From Cyprinodon diabolis (lineage: Eukaryota; Chordata; Actinopteri; Cyprinodontiformes; Cyprinodontidae): 64,000 nt of DNA. The notes under the pieces are model-generated. The model worked only from the letters and a program-made list of their open reading frames with translations, was not told where the DNA came from and ran no database searches. The stretch covers positions 25,731,091-25,795,090 of the forward strand of contig CM060078.1 of assembly GCA_030533445.1 (NCBI GenBank). Direction: 5' to 3'. The stretch's first letter is position 1. Every line of letters starts with the position of its first letter. Shown here in pieces: positions 55,501 to 64,000 of this stretch. The translations under genes and the position numbers were made by a program.

Positions 55501-57690
55501 AACCCTTTATCCCAGGTGACTCAAGGGCCAGAGGAAAAAAATCCCCCTCAGGATGTTTGGATAAATGCCAGAATGCTAAGAAGGATAAGTGAGGCTCAGC
55601 TCTAAGAAATTAAATGTCATTTGAAAGAAAACTGTCACCTGGGAACTGCATCTCCTCATCATCACTCTGAATCGGATACTAACATGAGCACACTCTCAAT
55701 GACTACAATAGGTATGTAATGCTCTCTTTTTTGCACACTTTTCTGTTCAAAAGAGGACTGGATTACAGAGTTAAAGCTCCCAAGGGAAGATTTGAGTAGC
55801 TTGTTTAGACAATCACTTCTGAAGGGGAAAGTTACTTTACTACCTGTACATGATTTCTCCAGAATATCAGTACGCTGAGTCTATTTTAGTGTCTTTTTGA
55901 AGCCTGTTTAGTTTTCTATTTGTATTTTGCCCTAACTCTAGAGAAAAGGAGGCTGTGTTTGTCAGGCTCTCATGCCACAAACAAGTATTAAAATTTAATG
56001 AGTCCCGTCTGTGTTATCTTGTTACCAGAATCAAGTTACATTAGTGGGTAGATTCATAGGCATACAAATTCCTAAAACACAAATGAATCCAGGATGGTTT
56101 ATTAGTATATACAGTACATGTTGAAGCTGGATACATAGTCCTTAACATGCAAGCATTTTTGATACATCATTTATATATACATAAAATACATGTAGGGAAG
56201 CATAATTTGAAAACTCATTTTAAATTGTATATTGAAGCTGCTCTAAACAGTTTTAGCCGGCAGAGGTCACTGAAGAGGACTGTGTGGAAAACCTCTCAGG
56301 AATTCACCTTTTTCAATGCAGGTTTAAAGGATTCATGAAGCTTAATTTGCTCATAACTATAGATTGGTTTAGATTCTGATTTCAGTGTTAGTCTTGGTGT
56401 TTAAATCACATTAGACCATTTTGCTTTCAGGTGGATCTCTGATATTGGGTAATTTGCCATCAGCAGCTGCTCTGACTTTACTTGATTATTATCACCTTGC
56501 CCTTATCCTACTAATCACCTCTTCAGCAGATGAAAGTAGAGTACCAATACCTTTGGTGCATGTTACCTTTAAATTGACCTTGCCAGTACATTGGTCATCC
56601 TTGTGTTTGTTTCTCTCATTCCTTTATTGTAACTGTAAGTTTTGGTTTGTTGGTGTTTTTTTTTTTTCCTTCCAAGATTTTAAGTGGAAGACAAAACTCT
56701 GCAGTTAAGTCATTTTCTTCCAACCATCATGACAAGTATTTCTAGGATCTAGAGGTCAGACAGCTATCAGGCAAGGGTTTGGCTAGTGAAATTGACTTAA
56801 TGGTTTATTTAATGACAGTTAAACCATGATTAAGCAATAGGAAGTGATGACTCTAACATAGTCCCAGATGCCCTTAGAAACGTCTTTCCTTTTGTTTTTA
56901 CTCGCATTGTGAAGATTCACTAAGGGTGGTACTTTTTCAGAGTATATTTTATATAAAATTGGATGGAATAAAGTGATAAATGTGTAAATGTAAATCAAAT
57001 ATGAAGTTTGGCACTTTTAAGGATCTTATCTTAAAAATCATTTGTCAAAAAATTAACTAGATGTGTTAAAAACACTAATAATATTGAAAATATTTTTTTT
57101 TGTGGGAGAGGTGAAAATTATTTAGATATATGCATTTTTTTTTCTTTGAAACCATTTTTTCCATTTCTGTCCTTCCAGTATCCATTTGATGAAATATAAA
57201 TCAAATAGCAATGTACTTAAGCTATTTTATACCACCTAATTCCGCTTTGTAGTCTTTATCGTGAATCTGGAAACCAAAATTAAGTTTCATACACAGACAT
57301 AATTGTGTTTTTTGTGGGGGTTTTCTTGCATTTTTTAAAGACATTTTGAACACTATTTTTTGCCCTTTTTTGGGCCAGTTGCCTCATGACCACTGATTTA
57401 GCAACAACAAAATACTAATCTACCCCCTGCTCATGTAGGCAGTCAATTATAAAACCACGTTGCCTGGAAGTAAACTTCAGGTGGTAGATTACAGAAAATT
57501 GCCTAAAGTTTGGTGAAAAATTAAAAAGGCCAAATGGGATGACATGATCATTACTCTGAAATGGCTGAGGTTGGAATCCAGTGCTTTGAATCATTCTTTT
57601 GTTTTTGTTTTAGTATTTCAAGCTTTCTTTTTCCTTATTGTAGAGTTAATGTTGATCCACAGTACCTCCTCAAACCTGTTCCCTGTAGTC

Positions 57691-58452
57691 CAATGGTTCC
57701 CCACCCATGGTTCTCAGGTGCCACTATCCTGAAACTATTTGATGCATCCCATTTTGAACATGTCTGAATCAAATGAGTGGCTGGTTGCCCTGCCTGTGCT
57801 GGGCTAAATGAGGGGATTGAGCCTTTACATTTAGGTGTGTTAGAGTAGGGAAGCATGTAAAATTAACAGGATGGTAGCTTCTGAGGACTAGGCTTAAGCA
57901 CTCCCGTTTTAGGCTGTGTCTACATGCTAACCCCTCAATCGCTATACAGAGTGGGGACTTTATTATGAACTGACAGTTCTGACAGATGATCACTACTTTG
58001 TGCTGCCCGTTGGTCACGTAACTTGGCCTCCCAGCATTATGCCTGTACCATATTTGTTCTTTCTCGTCACCACAACAAATTCCATGATGCTTTGTGAGGA
58101 GAGCACTTGCAAAGCATTCTGATATAAATCTGCTTGTTTAGTGACCATGGATGATCACTGCTTTTCAAGGTGCATTGTTGGAAATTTTGAGTCCACTACT
58201 TTTTTATCCACTAAATGTTCAGACTCTCATCTAAAATGCCGTAATCACTATATAGGGATCAGAGTGGACGTTCGGAAACAGCCATCGATATGTCTCTCTT
58301 CCAGCACACCAGATTGAAATTGGGGATCCTCCTCTGCAATCAAGGGCTGCAGAACCCTTTAAGGCACCTATTCTTTTCTGGTTTGATGAAAAAAGTGAAC
58401 AGCTAAAACACGCAGGACAGGGGTCCCAGAGGAACAGGGTCGGGAAACACTG
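57691..58452. mobile_element. hAT-like element pair with inverted ends
   Basis: Left end caatggttccccacccatgg; right end ggtcccagaggaacagggtc then gggaaacactg, its imperfect inverse complement. A complete short unit seems to lie at 57691-57905, ending gaggactaggcttaagcact, while the 58400-58452 end belongs to a longer or second copy. The interior 57905-58400 differs and may be a nested insertion. No transposase. Confidence 0.6.
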
Positions 58453-58839
58453 CTTTAGTGGCTTAGTTTAGTGTCTCCCTCTCTACTGTCTTTCATTGGT
58501 CAGTTGACTCACCTGTTTCCCACTAGGTAATCCCCTTGTTTAAACTAATTGATTTCATGTGTTTTTTTTTTCATCACAGTTTATCTTATCCATTTTTTTG
58601 TGCACTTTCAGTTTGTTAGTTGAGTCTTATTTTCTTATTTGGGGTCAGGATTTTGTTTGCATCTAACCTTTCTGTCTTCAGCTTCCACTTTTCAACAGAA
58701 CGTCATAGCTAAATAAAAAAAAAACAAAGTTTTGGCTATTTTTACACATGGTAAACAATGTTAACTGCTAAGCAATTTCAAAAACCTCAAATCATCACAA
58801 ATCTTAAGAAGCTTTTCTCATTCCTATAATCCACATCTA

Positions 58840-59370
58840 GGAAATTGCAAAGTATTTACACCTCATAACATTTGTTAATAATTGACCAAAATAGCACAAT
58901 ATCATAAAGTAGAATGAAAACAACGTGAATCCAAATCGCAAAAGTTTGACATTGATTCATATGTATTCCATTTACAGTTTACTTTGCCATTTGCTACCAA
59001 CCATAGAAAAGACAGAAAATGTCTAGTGAAAGACGATGTTTTCAGATAAGATCAACATTTCCTTTGCAAGCCTATGAGCAAACTGTGCACATAGACTAGA
59101 TCACTCAGTGAAACATGATTGTAGCAGCATCATGCTACATGTATGTTTTCCTTTAGATGGGACAACAGTGCTAAACTATTTTTTATTAAGATGCCTTTTA
59201 AAGGCACAGGATTTTACATTGTGAGATAGGGAGTGAAATAAGACATCATGGCTATGCTCTGCTGTTATTTACTCATAGAGCTTTTATAAAGTATTTTAAA
59301 ACTTGTAACTGTAATTTGCAAAAATGTTAATGGCCTGTGTATACCTTTTGCAAGCTTTGTAAATGAAACC
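58840..59370 (+). mobile_element. Degenerate Tc1-like fossil
   Basis: Contains gtgaaacatgattgtagcag then catcatgct, corresponding to the VKHGGGSIM region of Tc1 transposases, and a right end gtataccttttgcaag like Tc1 termini. No open frame; limits approximate. Confidence 0.5.
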
Positions 59371-61658
59371 AAAGGACTACATGTGGTCAGTTGACACAGG
59401 TCAAACTGAGCCTTTCCTATTTATTTATGTTCCCATGTAATTTTATGACAAACTCTATATTTACTATCATCTAAGTATGTCTGGTTAATTTATTCATTCT
59501 GAAAGCAGCATAGTGAAAGAGTTCAGGATTCGCTGTTTGGTTTTTACAACAGCTGAAGCTACATGTGGGTTAAAGCATTTAGGTCAAATGCCATAAAATA
59601 CAAATATTTTATTAATTTTTTTTAAAACTTGGTGTAATTTAATAGTTTGACTGAAATGCATTTCTAATGCTTTCTCTTCTGTTTGGATGGGTGTACTTTC
59701 TTTTTTATGAGTGAATAACAGTGCAGTGTAAACATGTGGGTGTTCTACTCATACCTACGCATGCACACATGCCGGCAAAGATTGTCCATGCATAGGCTGC
59801 TTATCCACCCTCACAGTATAGAAAATTACAAAGAGTTTCTTCTCGGTAAGAGGAAAAATGAAGTAGGATGCTGGGAGATCATTAGAGTTCCATCATTTAT
59901 CATTGAAGACAGATGAGAAAATGCATCACTGCCTACACATGCTCATTCAATTTCAGTGGGGTAAAGAGAAGAAAAAATGTGAAACAGAAAAAAAAAAAAG
60001 AAAAAAGTCATGTCTGCATAGGAAGGTCAAAGAGATTGGAGGTGGGATGAAAATAGAACTGATTTTGTATATATGTACACCAATGGAGATGGCATGAAAT
60101 AAAAATCTAAGGGAGGCAATTAAGCTTGTATCGATCTATAATAGCTTCTGTTGCAGCTATAACCTATTCTCTTTTATCAATTTTTTGAAAAGCGCAGTTA
60201 TTTGATTACTGAAGAATTGTTATCTTTTTGGCTACATGTAGAAACAGGTTGGTAGAGCTGAACAGCTTTACAATTAAGCAAAGAAGACAAAAAAATGTTT
60301 TCAGGGTCTGATTTTGGTCCTGATATGCAATCACTTTTAGAAAAATAAAATACAGCATGGAATAGGAAGAGCTCAAATAAAGTATTTCACAGAGATGTGT
60401 TGATAATTACAAAATGCAGATATCCATTTACTTTTGGCTGTTGTCATCACATCTAAAATTAGATTCAAATGATGAGTTATACTGTTACATGCTCTTACTT
60501 TGAAGCTTCCTGTCCAGGTGCTCGGGGCTGTGAGTTTGCTCCAATGAGGACACATCTGCCCTCACAGACAACACAGCAAATGAGCACTTGCTGTCACATC
60601 ACCACACTTCCTGTTGACGTAGAGGACAGCCGACAGGTTTTAATATCCTTGACGCTGCATCTGCTTTCTGGTTGTGCATTTTCCAACAACATTAACCCAA
60701 AGTATGCTGCAGGTTTGATTTGCAGGATGTGACCTGATGACTGTTCACAGGTGTCTGGAAAAGGGTTGTACTCTTGAAGATTGGGTGAGGAGTTGGGTTG
60801 CTGCTTCTCTAATTTAAAATATAATTTGTAGAGCTCTATTGGATATTTCAAGCTATAAAGCTTTATAAAAGAGATGAGATTAGGAATCCATTGACTTATC
60901 TACTTTCAAAGAGTGAAACCTGAATACCTCACAGAGTTCTGCCAACATTCAATCTCACATTAAGAAAGGCTACATCACACTGATTGTGAATGCAGACTAG
61001 AAAAAGCCAGATTCTCCAACCTATGAGTCATCTGCAGACCTTTGCAGATGTCTTATCTGTGTTTCTGAATATTTCATGATGGCAAACACCTCTAAAATTA
61101 GATATGTGAGATTACGGAATAATGACGCCTGATGAATTATATTTCCTTCAAGGTAATCTCTAATGTGAAGTCACACTGCTATGATCACCATTAATCTCTG
61201 CTCAGGAGCAATAGATTCTGGATCCAAAATTTATTTTGAAGATGAGAAATTAATATTTTGTGAAGATTAGGGCTTTCTTTGTTTATTTCTTCTCTCAGCC
61301 TAGACATATTTTGTAGCCTTGATAGTCGCCTTTAAGTACATATTTTCCTTCACTGATGTCTTAGGATCACTTGCAAGGTGGATCATGCGCAGTCGGTCTC
61401 AATGCGTTTGGAGAACCTGCGTTAAGATGACTACACTTCTACAGAAAGGAACGGAAATTGTTAGGGGGGATTTCAACGTAAAGCACACTGGATAAAAAAA
61501 AAAAAAAAAAAACATACCGTGAATATATTTAAAAAGCTTTCAAATAATTGCCTTTAACTCTTGAGATACAACATTTGTAGCAGTTTAAAAAAATAGGATT
61601 GGTGGTGTTATAAAGAATAAGCTAAACAATGATGACAAAAATTAACGTATTTACAGAT

Positions 61659-61663
<5 letters not shown>

Positions 61664-61722
<59 letters not shown>
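61664..61722. repeat. (TA)29 microsatellite upstream of pclo
   Basis: Perfect alternating TA over 59 bases, about 640 bp before the pclo start codon. Self-complementary and able to extrude a cruciform; length probably polymorphic. Confidence 0.97.
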
Positions 61723-61724
<2 letters not shown>

Positions 61725-62060
61725 AACGTATGAATAACTAAAAATATGAGAAAATATTTCTATAGATATGAAGCAAGTTATATTTTGTTTTTAAAAACAT
61801 ACATTTTCACACTTTTGTACCAATTGTAGTTAATTTCTTTACATAACTAAATGTAAAAGCTCACATCTAAATAAAATATTTTTACATATTGGAAAAATGT
61901 TACATGATACAGCATGAAATAATAAAATTTAGATTATCTCATTTAGTTTTTTTTTTTTTTTAAACAAAAGTAAATATTTACATGGTTCTTAGATTATATG
62001 CATTTAGGAAAAGTAATAGCTTATTTTAACAAAAACAGAAAGGTAAGTACAATCCTTAGA

Positions 62061-62357
62061 AATTTATTTTGTAACATTGGACCGGAAATCTGGTTCCGTG
62101 GTTGTGAGCGCTAGTAAAACGAAGACCCTTCACCGAAAACTGTGGCAACTGGGGATGGAAGCTGAAGATATGCGATGCACAGAAAAACGGGAAATGGAAA
62201 TGGAGCCCTGCCACGGGACAAGGAAATAACAGAAGACATCTAAATAATCCGTCATGCTTTGATACTCCAAATGATTGTCATTTTTGGAGATAAATAGTAT
62301 CTAAAAACGGGTCTTGGATTGATCTGAGAACTTGGGGGGGAGCGGGAGGGGTCGATC
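62061..62357 (+). promoter_or_regulatory. pclo 5' UTR / promoter-proximal region
   Basis: Composition changes from AT-rich to balanced at about 62080 and becomes G-rich just before the start codon (cttgggggggagcgggaggg). A CATGCGCA half-site of NRF1 type lies further up at about 61384. No TATA box position can be defended, so the start of transcription is unknown. Confidence 0.45.
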
Positions 62358-62566
62358 ATGGGGAACGAAGCGAGCCTGGAAGGAGGCGAAGGGCCGCTAT
62401 CTGGTCTACCTGAAGGGCTGGCACCTGACGGGAAGGGCGGCTTCGTCCGGGTCTCCGACGGTTCTCCGGTCAACCTGAGCGAGGATGAGAAGAGGCAGCT
62501 GGCGGCGGCGATGTCAAAGGCGCAGGGCAGGCAACCTGGAGCTCCAGCAGCTGCACGAAGGCAGGG
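62358..62566 (+). CDS. pclo: Piccolo, first coding exon (partial gene)
   Basis: Opens with MGNEASLEGGEGPLSGLPEG and contains VNLSEDEKRQLAAAMSKAQG, which match the piccolo N-terminus (MGNEASLEG; LSEEERRQIAAVMSRAQG in human). Piccolo is a giant cytoskeletal scaffold of the presynaptic active zone that organises vesicle clustering and release sites. Only the N-terminal approximately 70 residues are here; zinc-finger, PDZ and C2 domains lie downstream. The N-terminal MGNE is shared with bassoon, where Gly2 is myristoylated, so lipidation is possible here by analogy. The frame meets TAA at 62571. The only GT before it is a poor donor (CAGGG|gtttta at 62567), so the exon end is provisional. Position downstream of sema3a on the same strand fits 7q21 synteny. 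Teleosts have pcloa and pclob; not resolved. Confidence 0.88.
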
Positions 62567-64000
62567 GTTTTAAACGGCATCTTTTTATTCACCTCACATA
62601 TTAAACAAGCGTTTATGAATGGAAGGTGGAAGTGAATGTGCGGTTATCAGAAAATATTGGATGAGGAAGTGCGGAGTCCAATTTTAAATCCTACACACAA
62701 GAAACCCTAATTTATTCCAGGAGTTCATTATGATGAATAATCAACGGGATTCTATTAGAATGCGTTTTTACTGTTGAATACAAAAATTGGCTGTAGATAT
62801 GCAAAATTGAAGGTTAAAACGCGTTTTATTTATTGTTCTGTAAATTAAAACACCACCTCCAATTTGATCGGCCATTCTGTATGAAATCAGAGAGACACAC
62901 CTCCAGTAGTCTATTTATGAGAAATGGTCGAAATGCCTGCTGGGTAAGGAATTCGGTCGTGCCCATTGCTCTTTTAAAATCTTATTTTCCTTCTACTGTT
63001 TTCTACATCATCTTAACCCCAAACCATCACATTATTTAAGAGTTAAAACAAAAAATGGATAAATGGATAAATAATATTTGTTTTCATTATGCAGTCATGC
63101 AGTTAGAAGATCTCCTTAGGTGTCGGATAAGTGATGCGCCTTCGTGCTAATTGGCTCCAACTGGGGGAAAATTGTTATTTATAACCGAGCTAGAGATGGG
63201 GGAGGGGGGGCATCGATATTATTATGACTATAAATAGAACAGAGGCGTTAATGTTCTCTCATATTGTCCTTCCCCTCCGCGTTTTGCGTATTAAAAACTG
63301 CGCTCGAGCTCCTGCGGTTTTGCTGTCCATGGTGCTGAAAACATTCACTGCGGCGTTATTTGCAAATTGGCAATGTTTGTCGTCAGAGCCGACCCAAAAT
63401 ATTATGAAGCCCAAAGCAAAATATCCTCCCAGGGCCACCACAGCGAACGTGGGCGCTTGTAAATAGCATGTGCATGACTCCTTTCAGATTATTTTTTTAC
63501 TATTATTTTAGATTTTATTAATTCTGTCTTCTGCAAACTCTGTCCTAAAGTGAGGTTTTGAACACCCTTAATGCTACATTGATAGGCAACCATGAAAAAA
63601 GGGCTTTTACTTTAGGTAATAGTGGCTGAGACTGCAACTTGATGTCCACTTAATGCACCATGCCAATCCTTTCAGTTAAACCCTGCATTTAAGGAAATGA
63701 TTAACATTCCCAAATATGAGCTCCAATGAGCTCATTAATCTGGTGACATCAAATTATGCATTAGTCAATCGATTTGTACATATAACTACTAACACTGACC
63801 AAGATTTTTAGAGGTTTTCAAACAGCGTTTATTTTAATTTATGTTGGTAGCAAAAAAGAAACATTCTTATGAAAGAAATATTTTACCATAAACTATACAC
63901 TAAATATTAAAAGTATATTGCAATCAGCAACTAATCACAGAAGGAAGATTAAGAGTAGCACTTACTGATTGGCTGCTGACATTTACAGTAAGATAGCACT
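62567..64000 (+). other. pclo intron 1, 5' part
   Basis: No piccolo exon 2 seen. A GC-richer, repeat-free segment lies at about 63120-63470, with open frames on both strands (see findings); otherwise AT-rich. Confidence 0.7.

Larger units (their letters stand above)
45371..62060. other. sema3a-pclo intergenic spacer
   Basis: About 17 kb with no recognised gene. It contains a foldback element with flanking direct repeats, Tc1 and SINE copies, a hAT-like element, CNE-like blocks (near 46.6, 54.5 and 61.0 kb) and the (TA)29 repeat. I looked specifically for semaphorin-type exons such as a sema3e remnant and saw none. Confidence 0.75.

Noticed and set aside
60469..60732. 87-codon + strand frame in the spacer
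   Set aside because: No recognisable domain, overlapped by an equally open antisense frame, no splice or promoter context; not reported as a gene.
42500..62000. Residual sema3e exons
   Set aside because: No translated frame shows sema, PSI or Ig signatures such as CGTGAF, DPYCAWD or YFCxxxEH.
62358..62573. Bassoon rather than piccolo
   Set aside because: Both share MGNE-SLEG, but LSEDEKRQLAAAMSKAQG matches the piccolo N-terminus, and the sema3a neighbour fits PCLO synteny.

Overview
This is a vertebrate, almost certainly teleost fish, nuclear genomic window. It is AT-rich, its genes are split by GT-AG introns, and it is littered with decayed Tc1/mariner copies, a CR1/L2-like LINE family, a tRNA-derived SINE, hAT-like elements and long microsatellites. 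There are no operons, bacterial genes, CRISPR arrays, rRNAs or true tRNAs.

Two protein genes are present, both on the + strand. The first, 257-42478, is a complete class 3 semaphorin, sema3a. I assembled 17 coding exons by reading splice sites and phases. They join without a frame break into 851 residues: signal peptide, sema domain, PSI domain, basic furin-type site, Ig domain, dimer cysteine and basic tail. The second, at 62358, is the first coding exon of piccolo (pclo), a very large presynaptic active-zone scaffold; the rest of the gene lies beyond the window. Human chromosome 7q21 carries SEMA3A, SEMA3E and PCLO in this order and on one strand. Here sema3a and pclo are only about 20 kb apart, with no recognisable semaphorin exon between them.

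Layout: 1-256 is probable 5' untranslated sequence. Intron 1 (363-19329) is very long and holds a perfect 41-bp palindrome, several non-repetitive CNE-like blocks, one internally deleted Tc1, a hAT-like MITE and a LINE fragment. Exons 2-17 run from 19330 to 42478. Intron 2 holds a second perfect palindrome, intron 3 a 29-base C run and a Tc1 fossil next to exon 4, and introns 6 and 11 carry tails of the same LINE family antisense to the gene. The 3' UTR may extend to a polyadenylation signal near 45342. The spacer 45.4-62.0 kb contains mobile-element remains (foldback element, Tc1, SINE, hAT-like), candidate conserved noncoding blocks and a long TA repeat just before the pclo 5' region.

The two genes are not known to share a pathway step. 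Sema3A is a secreted repulsive axon-guidance ligand acting through neuropilin-1/plexin-A, and piccolo organises synaptic vesicle release sites; their adjacency is conserved synteny. The most distinctive coding feature is a low-complexity stretch of about 80 extra residues in the Sema3A tail. No wholly new system was found; the most interesting noncoding signals are the two perfect palindromes and the foldback element with 15-bp flanking repeats.
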